Shown here piece after piece: positions 1 to 11,375 of a stretch of DNA of 64,000 nt (position 1 is its first letter; every line of letters begins with the position of its first letter). The notes beneath the pieces are model-generated. The model was not told the DNA's origin and searched no databases. It saw only the letters and a list, made by a program, of their open reading frames with translations. Where the stretch lies: NCBI RefSeq assembly GCF_009870125.1, contig NC_046683.1:2108001-2172000 (forward strand), in the 5' to 3' direction. Source of the DNA: Drosophila pseudoobscura. Lineage: Eukaryota; Arthropoda; Insecta; Diptera; Drosophilidae. A program made the position numbers and the translations under genes.

Positions 1-1155
1 ATTGATGAACAGGCTCCAGCCCCACAGCCCCAACCTGTTTTACGTAGCACCTCCAGCACCGCGACTCTGAACGACATATGGGCGCTGTCGTCTGCCCTGT
101 CAACGCAATGCCAACGACCATCTTCCCAGTAAGAAAGCGTGACTGGATGAGGTCTGTGGATGACCCTTTAAAACACATTTAAGACATGCGAGCGCCATTA
201 AAGCCGCGCAGGAAGTTGTCGGCGAGCAGAACCATTAAATTTGATATACGACAATAAGCGTGGATAATGCGTTAAAGGAGCTCAAGCAGAAGCCAGAAGG
301 GGAGTCAGACACAGTCCCGCACGAAAGAAAATGAAGATGAAACCGGGCCAAGCAGCGTCGTACAGTCAAAGCCATAAATTAATGGCCCCACCAGCGACAG
401 CAAACTAAATAGAATGAGCCAAGTCGGACAGTCAGACAAGATGGGCGGACCCGGTCTCAAAGTGAAAAGAAATGCAGGTAAAGTGCATTTCCAGCCAACG
501 TGTAGGTCAGCGGTAAGACCCCCTGCCGTGCACCGATAGCACAGTGGGGCAAAGCCATGTGAAACCAAGTAGATCTGCCAATGCCTGATGGTGGAGAATG
601 ATGAGAATATACCTTGCATTGACTACTTTCGGAATGGGTCCTTGTAGGACGAAACTCAAATCCCTCTCATTAGGAGTTGTTCTCAATCCTCTGCCGAGTA
701 GCTCCCAAGTATCACCCAAAAAGCTTCCACTGTTCCACTGTTGCCTGATTATTCTGGTTCTTCTTGGCCTCCTCCTCCAACCCTCACTTAAGCTCCTTTC
801 CGACTGCACTGCCTTAAGCCAAGAGCTGGAGCCAAAACCAAAGCCAAACGGAATCGGGCAGTTCAATAATAGAAATAGCCACGGCTTAAGCCTTTAAGTT
901 GCCAATTACAATGAAAATTGATTTTATTTCGCTCTTTCTCGCTGTTGGTATTTGGTATTTCTTTTCTCCCTCTGAATCTCTTCCACTTCTTTTTTATTTG
1001 GGCATTGTTTTGGTTCAGTCTGGCCCCCAGTCCCAGCCCCAGTCCCAGTCCTCTCCTGAGCCACTCCTGGACCTCCAACTCCCCCGTTACTGGGCTTTTA
1101 TGAAAGACACAGATGGCTGGGCATCGTTCCAGGGCTCCCCCCGAATGATGTTCTC

Positions 1156-1231
1156 GCTGCTGCTGATGCTTCTGCTGCTTCTGCTTCTTCTGCTGCTGCT
1201 TTTGTTTCGATGTCTGCTGCTGCTGCTGCTG
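1156..1231 (+). repeat. imperfect (CTG)n opa-type trinucleotide run
   Basis: CTG triplets are interrupted by CTT and ATG. Such CAG/CTG runs are common in Drosophila DNA. It would encode poly-Leu or, on the other strand, Gln/Ala-type tracts. No start, stop or splice context suggests that it is translated. Confidence 0.85.
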
Positions 1232-3758
1232 GGTTGTCTGCTGGCAAAGTGCCGAATGTACATAATGCCAGTGGATTAGGGCTTAGTTTATCAGCGTTTC
1301 CACTGCCAATGTCAAGGTCAAGCTCATAAGCGCGTATGACAACAGCATTAAGCTTTGCTCTGTTTGCGTGTCCCCGTCGGTGTCTGTATGCGTGTTCACT
1401 GTATAGTGTACAGTGTACAGTGTCTGCGTCTGTGTGTGTGTGTGCCTGCTTTAGCATTGGAAATAAATTTGATATTAGCCACTTTAGTGGGCCGCTTGCA
1501 GTCGCCAGCTGTTGAGCTATTAACATACAATTATGCCAAAATGCCAATCAAATGCAGACAGCACCGGACAGAGCCGAACGTGTTGGCAGCAGCCCCCGCA
1601 ACGGCCCCCGGGGACTATCTGAGGACTACTACTGGCTGGCCTTGTCCTTGGCCCTGGCCATTTATCATGGTAATAGGCAAACGCGTGCTAGAATCGTTGT
1701 TTTGATTTAACGATCCCGTTTTGCTGCAATCAAAGTATCTCAGACGCACACTCAACCCCGCGTGTGGACACTGGACACTAGACAGTAGACACTGGACAGT
1801 GGACACTGGACTGCTCACTTGTCTGAGCAGCCAATAAAAAAGTAAAGATACCCCAGACGGGAAAGAAATTGAAATGTTCTCATCAGCTAGCCGAAGCCTG
1901 CATATGCTTCAAGGATCTCGATCTCCATCCCTAAGTGGGTGTTTTCCTGAGCTGGAATACTGGCTGTATACCCACGTAGCTTGTTAGCAAAAGCTCGAAC
2001 TTCATTGAGATTTTATCCAACTTTGCGAATCTATGGTTTATTCGCTTGTTGGAATATTAACCATAAAAGAAGTCATCTTTATCTCTATCGTTACATCTTT
2101 TACCACATACCGGATCTTCGGATCATTAGGGATTACCCAACTCGATGGCCAGCCACGCAGACTCTTTGGACTTTGAAAGGGTACACCCGCGTCGAGACGT
2201 CGAAATCTTCTTATTTACTTAATGTGCAAGTGGCAATAAAACTTTCGCTTGCCGCGTGCAGGGTCTGTGCCTGTGTCTGTGTCTGCCACAACGGCAGCGT
2301 CTGCGCCAGCGTCGCTGCAGATGCGGCAAATAAAGTGCTAAGCAGTTTTTTATGATTATGACGAAAGGCTTTTTGGGGGTAGCCATTGCCGTAGTCGTAG
2401 CACGTGTCTGTGGGCTTGAATCTGTGCGCCAGTGTTTGTCCTCGCCTCTGAATGGCTGTTTGGGTTGCTGTGGCTGTGGCTGTGGCTGTGGCTGCTGTTG
2501 CGGTGCCCTAAAGTATGCCACAATATGATGTGCCATGCGAGACACTTCGCCGACATTGTGTGTGGCTCAAAGCGCAGCATCGATTCATGGCTCATTCCGC
2601 GGTGACTGCACTTAATCGTAGTGCCTCCTGGAGAATCCACAGCAGCAGCTTACTCGAGTTGATAGATGCATAGATGCAGCCTGCAGTTCTCACTACAGTG
2701 TGTCCCTTTGTAGCGACTTAAGGCAAAGTCCATTATAATGCAAACATTCAATGGCTTGGAAGGCGTGTGGGTGGGGGTGTGGCTGTGGCTATGGAGTGAG
2801 ATATGGCGAAGGCCCAACATTAACTAATTGTGTGATTCGAGCTGTTTGCACTCCGATGTTATTGAATTCCCTCAAAGATAGAGTTAAGAGGGCTGATATT
2901 TTCCAAAGGAATTTGCTTAAAAGGAAAACTATTTACTTGACAAATCTCAATTACAAATATCGAAGTCTGCTTTTGAACAGAGTTTTTCCCCTAGCTAAAG
3001 GCTTAAGCTCCTTAGCTCTTATTTTCCAGAAATGTCAAGTATTTTGGAGAATTTAATCGTCCATCGACTGTAAATTGTAGCGCAATATAAGAATAAAATC
3101 GCTCCGCTAGTGGGTAAAAACGAGCTATTAGGTAGCTCTGGGTAGGTTAGGTTTCCCGCTATCCAGCATTGCACCCACTCCCTCCGAATTGAGAGAGTCT
3201 CCAGGACATCCCATACGCATACAATCCGTTGGAATATCTGATTGCTTATCTGTGATGTGCTCTGGCAAATTGAAAACTCTTAATATAATTTGTAATTGGA
3301 TCACAAAACATCGTTTGCCGGGTCGGTCGTGCAGAGACGGGAAGCAGGGAGCAGGGAGCAGGGAGCAGGAGAAAACTGCCAGTTGGCATAACTGATAATT
3401 TGATTACTATATGCAGCAGGATGCTGCTGCAGTGTGTGCCTGGGGCAGGGGTGGAGCTTGAGTGGGGGCTTGAGTGGGGGTCTGAGTGAGGGAGGGCGAG
3501 GGTCGAGTCATGAGCTTGGGTTTCCTCTGCTGCTTCCAACTTGTCTGCCTTGGGTGCCGTACTCGCAGATACTCGTATCTCGCTGCCAATTTTCCCCCCT
3601 CTGTGCATGTGTGCATCTATGTGATAACATCCTTGAATGTATGCGAGTTTTGTACTTACTCTGTGAAGAAAATTGTTGCTCAAGTCATTTTTGCTCTTCT
3701 TATTTAGGAAATTGTGTAATTGCATTGCGAAAAGGGAGACAGATGCAGAGACAGTGAG

Positions 3759-3778
3759 ACAGAGAGAGAGAGAGAGAG
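3759..3778 (+). repeat. (GA)n microsatellite
   Basis: Uninterrupted alternating AG over about 20 bp, next to GACAGA-type degenerate repeats. This is a potential GAGA-factor or CLAMP-type site by sequence only. Confidence 0.85.
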
Positions 3779-4453
3779 TGACAGCTGCCAGCATGCTATG
3801 CGGGAGGTCTGAAGGATAGTTGGATTGATGATTCCGCCTCTTGTTGCATTATTCATTGAATTCATTAAGCAGCGGACTCCCCGCCAGCAAATCACACTCA
3901 AATCAAATTAATGACTCTGATGAAGCGCCTTTGACTGGATCTGCATTTGCATTCGCATTCGCAAACCCACTCCCCTATCATTTCCATTCCCATTCGATTA
4001 CCGCCAGCTCCACTTATCCATTCACATTCCCATGCACTGCATATCCACATCCACTCCCACTTCAGCCCCCAGCCATTTTCGCAGAGAAAAGCGATCCAAG
4101 AGAACACCTGCCGAACAGACGGCAACGGCATCGAAATGGAAGCTCACTTTGCGGATTATCATTACAAATGGATGGTCATGTCGGCCCCAATAACGTTTAG
4201 TCATCAAAAAACTATCAAACTTCGCCGCCGATTCGTGACTGCGGATGGGGGGTTTACGTTTTTATGGTGAAGACGTTCTGTAAGCTGCAAAATTCAAATT
4301 TCATAGCCTGACAAAGGGGACAAAGGGAACAAAGGGAAGGACCATCTTTAATGTGAAATGTGAAGTGTGAAGGAAAATCTGTGCGAGCTATTGCCAGTCG
4401 TTTGCTGCCAGATCAGATTCCGGAGAGCAGCGCACACATCTCTGCATTTCCGC

Positions 4454-4648
4454 ATGTCGCATGGATGTTACTTTTGCAATCCAATCCCCAAGCTGCCGCA
4501 GCTGGACCTGGCCGCCAAGAAGGATCCTTGCTGCAGCCAGTCATCTTGCAGGTGTGACACCCTCGATCAATCGCAGCGCGTGACTTTCGATATCCCTCTT
4601 CAGCCAAACTCAAGAAAGGCGCCATCAGTCAGCCGGCTCTCCATTTAG
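4454..4648 (+). CDS. small cysteine-rich protein, 64 residues (candidate)
   Basis: The ATG at 4454 opens a 64-codon frame ending at TAG 4646-4648. The protein starts MSHGCYFCNPIPKLP and has six cysteines, at residues 5, 8, 26, 27, 32 and 34 (CxxC, then CC, then CxC). A basic, Ser-rich C-terminus follows. Codons in the middle (CCC AAG CTG CCG CAG CTG) are Drosophila-preferred, unlike the repeat-derived frames nearby. There is no hydrophobic signal, so a cytoplasmic or nuclear product is likely; short Cys-rich proteins of this kind are frequent among testis proteins, which is inference. The frame stays open upstream to about 4367 without another ATG, so an upstream exon is possible. A CAG|GTGTGA donor-like site lies at about 4549-4556. 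No family is recognised. Confidence 0.4.
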   Translation: MSHGCYFCNPIPKLPQLDLAAKKDPCCSQSSCRCDTLDQSQRVTFDIPLQPNSRKAPSVSRLSI

Positions 4649-7600
4649 CCTGAATAACATATATCACCAGCGCAGCATTGACTCGTTTAATAACTGAAAA
4701 TCCCCAAAACCAAAAAATCACAACGCAATCAAGGACATGCAAGCTGCATAGCAAGCAGGACAGATGTCTGCTGGGTCTCCGCTACTATTTCGTGCACTGA
4801 GAGAAAGTGTGTGCTTCCACTGGAGGGCGCTTAAAATGCTTCCATCTATCTAAGACCCCATTTTCATTCGTTTATTAAAATCTATCATTTATTGGTAAAT
4901 CGAGTTCTGATTCTTGGTGGCGTTTCCCCGAGTGCATCCCGAATAGATTCCGCATCTCACATGCAAACGTGAATTCCCCCTGGCTTTTTTGACTACGTGG
5001 CAGCGGTCTACGTGACCGTCCACTCCTCCACTCCGCCACTCTGGCGGTCTGCCACTCCGACTTGCACTGTCAGATCGACTTGGCGTTGGACTTGGACGCA
5101 ATCTATGCTGGCACGCTCACAATTGAAAATATATTTTCTCGCTCGTTACCTGGCCCCTGGAGGAGCGCCCCGGGGGAGGGCATAACACTTCCTGGGCTCA
5201 TGGCAGACAACTTTTCAGAGCAGGGCCAACTACAAGCTCACTGAGCACTTACATAAGTGCCAAATATCGCCTTGGAGTAACAACAGTCGTAAATCCTGGC
5301 GATGCAGCTTGCACCGGACGGCGGACGTGGCAGTTCCCAGTCAGCCATATCGCAAAATAAATTCATCAAAAATCACGCTGAGAAAATTGCTTGCTGGAAA
5401 ATGTGCGAACGCAGCCGAATCAACGAGGAAGAAGATACAGATTACAGAACCTGGAGGAGCAGTAGATAGAGATAGCATGAGGAAAAGCGGAAATACAGGA
5501 AGATGCCAGCAGTAGATACAAAAGGGAGGGGACTCGGTGCTCGGAGTCAGTGGGTTGGGTGGACAGGGCCAATAAAATGCCAATTAAATTGATTTGAAAC
5601 TCAACATTTTTGAAATTGATTGAGACAGGAGAGACCTACGTACATATAGACGAGTACTGCATCGATCTATCGCGCCAATGCCATTAATGAGCTGTGCCCC
5701 CCGCCCCTTGCAGCTCTCGACCTGGTGGGCCAGCAATTGATTGATTGATTGATTGATGGATTGATTGGCGGCAAAAGTAATCGGACAAAACGGGGAGCAA
5801 TTCATTAGCATAAATAACACGAAGGCGGCGTAAGAGGAACCGAACTTCGAATGCCCTTTCCTCAGAGTTTCGATATTTAAAAGATTTGAAAGTAATTTTT
5901 GTTATTCTCTGCCTTTTCTCTATAAGAAATCATTTCAAAAGAGGCTTGCATCAAATGACCGCAACCTCCTACTGCATGAAAATAATGACACTATGTATTT
6001 TATGTCACTATCAATGTGCTGAAATACATTCTCTTACATTGATGGAAGGAAGACGGATTTAACGAGAGTTATTATTCAGTTTTCATGCAATACTCGTATC
6101 CTTAAGAGATGCAAACCAGACCAGAGACAGATAGTCGTGCAAATACTCGTCGGGGATGGAAATGGAATGGCATCCTGTTGCAGTTGGTCCATTTGATTGA
6201 TGACGATGGCACTTGAGTGCACACGATAATCATTTATAAGGCGCATAAATGTTTGCTGCGACTTTGTTGTCATTCGTTCTTGATGGGGGTTTTCTGGGTC
6301 TGGGTCTGGGGTCTGAGGTCTGAGGTCTGAGTTCTGGGCGGGACAGCCCTGGGCAGATGGCGGCTGTCGACTGTCGGCTGTCGGCCACACCATGCGCACA
6401 ATTCACAGAGGAATGAAAAAAATCACATAAAAAACAACATTAAGATGGAGCAGCCGAGGGAGAGGAAAAACTCAGATTCAAATTCACTTGGCAGATATGC
6501 TGAGGTCGTTGGAATTATGCTGAGAACTGTCTTACAGGGGTTTCTCCGAGGGCTGCTGTCTTACGGAGGTTTCTTCAGGGGGCTGCTGGTCGTGTCAGCT
6601 GCAGAGTCTGGCCACTGGATCGTCCTGACTGTCAGTGCACGAAATTTGCATTCGAATGGAGTGTGAAGTGCGTGTATTTGACAGATACCAAGCTGCCAGT
6701 TCTTTGTTGTTTTATGTCTTCGATGCCCGTCTCTGGCAAAACTGACTCTCGTACTCTTCCTATCGCCTTGAGAAATGACTTCCACAGCTGGTCGAATAGT
6801 ATAATTAATTATCTCCTCAGAGAAGGAGCCAGAGCCAGCGAAAGATTCCCAACTTTCTACTTTCTTTCGACACTATCTATCCACTAATTGGGCAAGCCAG
6901 AACCAGAGTTTATCCATTCTGCGGCAATGAGGAAGTTTGTCATCGCTTAAGCGCAGGGAAAACCCCATCATCATGGTCCTGGCCATGTCTCCTGGTTCCT
7001 GCCAAAGCAAACAAAAACACGCTGATGCAGCAGTTGCCAATTACTGCGACTGCTTTTCTAATTAGATGCACTCCCCCAGACCCCACCCAGACCCCACCCA
7101 TACCCCTACTGCGATGCATGGCATGCGTGGAAGCCCATAGTAGGGGCATCACACTCAGGGCATTTCGAGTTGCATGCAAGCGAGAGCTCAGTCATGTGCA
7201 TGAATCATGGACTGGAAAAAACTTCCATACATTATTCGAATTAGCAAAATCAAATTTCGGTTGCGTTTTGTTCGATTTTGAAAAAGACCCACCACTTGGC
7301 TCTCAAGATGGGATCGAAGGTTAATTGGGTCATGTTCCAAATGGTCCACGGTGATGTCCGCTTGAGGGACTGAAAGGAGAGCGCTCTCCCGGCTCTCACA
7401 ATGGTACAGTCGATGTAATCAACATTGTTTCCATTCCATTCCCATTCCCTCTCCGATTCCCTCGCCCATTCCCAGTCACACGATTCCCTGGAGTGGACAC
7501 CATTCGCATCAGCCCCACTGCGCATTCACGTTCTCGATTATGATTTCTTGTTTATCGCTGAGTGAATCGCGTTCCACTCCAAAAGCAATAAGAGGACCCA

Positions 7601-9200
7601 CATCTATTTTTAGAATGCGCTTCGTTCAAACAAGCTTTTCATGGATTTCCATGCCGTTTTTTCTTTCATGTTCGTATTACCCGCGACAGGCCGCTCTTTT
7701 CTGTGCAGTTCTCTGATAAATTGCTCAAGTGCATTTTGTTTGAGTCGGCATTAGACAATCATTCGCTTTGAGTCCGCCTCCAGCTCAATTTTCGCTGTGA
7801 TTATGTTTTATGTTCACACTTTGCTTTCTGTCATTTCCTGTCTGTTGTTCTGCCTAGTTCCATTTCCGCCCAGAAGACCTCTGGTTACAGTGCAAATCTC
7901 TGGATTGGACCGGGTGTGGGTATGCCGTTCCTTCTCTATTTCTGACGTTTCTCTTCCCATTTGTCTCCTGCCATGCCGCATCTGAATTTGACGGCAAGCA
8001 ATTGTCCCTGCGGCCTTGGGCGGAATGAGTGGACCACCCAGCCACCCAGCCACCCACCTCTCAACCCGTAATCTTTCCATTGAACCATCACGAACCGGGC
8101 ACCCATTCCCCCCTCCCCATTCACCCATATGAATCAATTAATATAACTTGATTTTCTGTCACGTAGGAATGTGTTTCGATCTGCCCTACTTTCCTCGGGG
8201 TTATCAACGAACTGCGAGGAAGTTGAACATGTGCCAGAGACAGAAATAGATGTATACCTGCGGTCAAAGTAGGTCAAAGGAATCTACCAGCAACTCTATA
8301 GATATATCCATATCTCTGCTGGGGTCAAACTACCCACGATATCAGAAGAATTGATTGCGGAATAAAATCGTATGTATCGTCGGGGAATGGAAATCTATTA
8401 TACATACATATGTGCTGTTTTCAGCCACAATGTACCCCATGAAATTGGTCAAGATTGAGGAAGGGTATGCACTGTTCGCTGCTTTCAACTCACATCTTCG
8501 GGGCCTGCCTCTCTGTTTGTGCTTTTGTGTGACGTGTGGCATGAATCACGCTGCAAGTGCATTTCATTTGGATTTTCTCATTTGCTTAAGCACTGTGGCC
8601 TCACATCACCAGATCCACCAACAGCGTTGCGGGGGATTACGTACTTGGTTTCTCAATCAATTAACGAACAGCTACGATAACACTAAGCGATCGGACAGCG
8701 GCTCTCCCACCCACCCGCTCTCTTACTCTCTCTCTCTCTCTACTTTAATGATAAGGTCGCACCCGCATATGAATCGAATTGGGTTGAATAGATAGAGTTG
8801 AGTTCAGATATTATCGCTCAACAGAGCGAAACCGTCATTGCACAGTGGGACGACTATGAGTGGTGAGAGGGAGGCCTCCTCCAGTGAGTGAGTCACGCCT
8901 CTGCTGCTTACATCACCCAGGGGGAGACCAGTCAAGGAGTCGCAAAAACAGTAGCCATGCATGCAAAATAATTACCCCACCCTATTATAATAAACTTTAC
9001 ACAATTCTGAATACACAAACACAATGAGCGTCCGTTGATGGAGATCCAGTGGCAGAGCCACCAGCTGATTTTCGGTACCATTTCAGCAGAGATTGGCCCA
9101 CTGTGCCATATGGTTTGGCTCTCAGTTGGGCTGGAGAGCGCTCTCCCGCCCGCTCAAGACCTTCATGGTGCTCTGCCTCTGGGCTCTCTCACTCAACGCT
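4649..9200. other. intergenic DNA, no gene seen
   Basis: It contains an ATTG tetranucleotide run (5735-5767), a GTCTGAG-type degenerate repeat near 6297-6338, CT-rich runs and scattered palindromes. No frame has a credible start, codon bias and splice structure. A CT run at 8725-8741 begins a CT-rich zone leading to the promoter of the next gene. Confidence 0.55.
5735..5767 (+). repeat. (ATTG)n tetranucleotide repeat
   Basis: Seven units of TTGA/ATTG, one of them interrupted (GATGGATTG). Simple repeat with no other signal. Confidence 0.85.
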
Positions 9201-9206
9201 CCCCCA

Positions 9207-9438
9207 CTCGGGGCTCTCTCTCTCTCTCTCTCGCTCTCGCTCACATTTGTAGTTTTTGTTATGGCATTTTTTCCGACGTCGCGTCGTCCAGCACACAAAA
9301 TCGTTCTGAGTGCCGTTCAGTGGCGTTCTGTGCGTGCCCGTGAGCGCGCAATGTGAAAATATTTTCGCCGGGCTGTCGTCGTTGAAACCTTATCGAGTTG
9401 CTATTTCGTTTCGTTGTCGATTTTGTGCCTTTGCTGGA
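9207..9438 (+). promoter_or_regulatory. GAGA-rich promoter region and 5' UTR of the MARVEL gene (approximate)
   Basis: A CT run at about 9212-9242 (GAGA on the minus strand) lies 200 bp before the start codon. It is followed by a GC-rich stretch with CGTTCAGTGG at about 9315-9324, a near match to the TCAKTY initiator. No TATA box or correctly spaced DPE is seen, so the exact transcription start is uncertain. Confidence 0.35.
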
Positions 9439-10129
9439 ATGTCCATTATGTCCGCCAGCCAGGACTACGATCGGAAGTATGTGCGCAGCATGGGGGGCAT
9501 CTGCAAGATCGCCTGCATGGTAAGTTCCGTTCCACTTCCATCCAACAGATTGGCCCCACTCTAAAGCTCTCTCTCTGTATGTCTCTCTCTCTCTCTGTCT
9601 CTCCCTCCAGCTGAGCAGCTTCATCGGCTTCCTGTTCATTCTGTGCGGCCCGGTGCGAGTGAGCAACTTTCGGGGCAGCTTCTACTTGGTCGTGGCGGCG
9701 GTGGGATTCACGGCCACACTGGCGCTGCTGCTTGCCCGCTACCTGCGTCTGTGGCAACGTTATTTCAGTCGATGCGACTCAACGGTCTGGTCTCTCGGTG
9801 TCCACTCCACGCTGGCGGTGTCGTACTTTGTTGCCTCCGGCCTGGTGCTCTCTCTGGACATTGGGGCCTATACGGCAGCAGCGGTAAGCCCCCAGCACCC
9901 CAGTGCAAGGTGTATTTACAGTCTCTGTATGCGACTGTGGCTAGAGTGCCCCATTTGGCTCAAATACACTTTGCCTCTGTGATTTCCAAAGCCTATTCCG
10001 ACGCTAAAGTCCACCTCCTTCTCTCTGTTGCAGTTCTTTGGTTTGACGGCCTTCAGCATCAATGGCCTGGAGGCTTATGCCCACTATCGACGCAGCCGTC
10101 AACGCGAGGTGGCCACCCAAACAGTGTAG
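9439..10129 (+). CDS. MARVEL-domain four-pass membrane protein, 149 residues, three exons
   Basis: Coding exons are 9439-9519, 9611-9883 and 10034-10129. The introns have donors GTAAGT (9520) and GTAAGC (9884) and acceptors CTCCCTCCAG (ending 9610) and TTGCAG (ending 10033). Both introns are phase 0. The product has four hydrophobic segments at roughly residues 19-40, 49-72, 86-108 and 111-133, with short loops and charged juxtamembrane residues (ARYLRLWQRY after segment 2; HYRRSRQRE after segment 4). This is the MARVEL layout of the CKLF/CMTM, synaptophysin and singles-bar type, whose members act in vesicle trafficking and membrane apposition. Length is normal for a minimal member. M1 was chosen as the first in-frame ATG; M4 at 9448 is an alternative. 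Which Drosophila member it is (singles bar or an uncharacterised paralogue) cannot be decided without a search. Confidence 0.88.
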
Positions 10130-11375
10130 CCCCCTCGCCACCAAAAGCTTTGATCGCTCTTAGTACTTTAAGCCCGCTCTCATTGGAGGAGTCTGGAGAG
10201 ACTGCCGCAAAAAAAAAAGAAAAGAAAAAGAGCAAGGTGTGTTAGTGCAAGGTGGGGTTTTGGCAGTCTGCCTCCTCGAGACGTGCGCCACTCTCTCGTG
10301 CTGTCTCGTGCAGGTGTGAGCCCGCTCTGCGAATGCCTCACCTTTTACTCACACACTGTGAGAGCAAGAGTCAGTGCTAATTTGAGTGCCACACTGCTCT
10401 TTTGTTTGCATTCAAGTCTGTTAGTTAAGTGTACAAAAGTGAAGATACATGCTGTTGCCCGAACAGTTATTCGATTATGTTATCTAATAGTCGCTAGAAT
10501 GTAGGTCAAGCATAGAACATTAAGAAGAAGGAGGAGAAGAAAGAGAACGGAGCCAGAGTCGCAGCCAAAGTCTAACTTAAGCTTCAGATAAACGGACAAA
10601 GTGGAAAGAAAAGCAAAAGAATCAAAGAGAGGATGGGAGTACACGGTTAGAGAGCAGAGGTTAAGCGGATGATAGAAAGAGAGAGAGACAGAGAGCAAAT
10701 GCCAAAGAGATAAATCTTGTCATACCCTTGCAGAGGTTCCTTTGATTTTGAAGAAATTCTTTCAAACTATCACTATATACTAAACCGGTATTCGGTATTC
10801 GGTATCAACAGCCAAATTGTTTCCGTCGGTTAACTGCCCCGAAGAAACCCTTATTTTATTCTAGACGCTAAGATCGGAGCGCCCTACCATATGTTTATCC
10901 AAAATCAATCAACACTTCGCGTTGTTTTACATAATTCAACCAAATAACATACAATCTGATCAGCATTTCAAATAGCCCCCATTGTAATCAACGAACTGAA
11001 AGGCTTTGGGCCCGAAGATACAATTTTTCGTTTGTGTTTTGGCTTTGTGTCTGCATCTTGTCATCCTATACTTGTCCTCTTTCTTCTGATAACTGGTTCG
11101 CAAGGCAGAATAATATTTAATTTTTTTTTTTTATTACTCTAGACGTTGTTTATAGCTAGTTCTTGTTTAAGTCAGTCACAAATACCGCTTACAGTACAAG
11201 CGAGTAGCACTATTTACTACCACGAAATCTGTTCTTTTGTATATACATATGTATGTCTGACGCACCAAAACTCTTTATATTTTTATACAAATTTCACAAA
11301 ACAAGCTTAAGATTTGTGAAAGAAATCCATATGTCTGTGAATAACTATATACAATAAACGCAATGACTTCTTCGA
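10130..11375 (+). other. probable 3' UTR of the MARVEL gene
   Basis: No AATAAA occurs after the stop until 11353-11358 (ACAATAAACG), so the transcript may run about 1.2 kb further. The stretch has no credible coding frame. A CATACCCTTGCAGAGG motif near 10720-10737 resembles the conserved ends of common Drosophila transposon relics. Confidence 0.35.
11353..11358 (+). terminator. AATAAA poly(A) signal
   Basis: First canonical hexamer downstream of the MARVEL gene stop codon at 10129. Use is inferred from position only. Confidence 0.35.

Larger units (their letters stand above)
1..4453. other. intergenic or intronic DNA, no gene seen
   Basis: No frame here has convincing codon usage with splice signals. 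The stretch holds a CTG run (1156-1231), short TG runs near 1432, a degenerate CACTGGACA-type repeat at 1767-1812 and a GA run (3759-3778). Open frames around 899-1279 and 3246-3794 are translations of these simple repeats. Confidence 0.6.
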
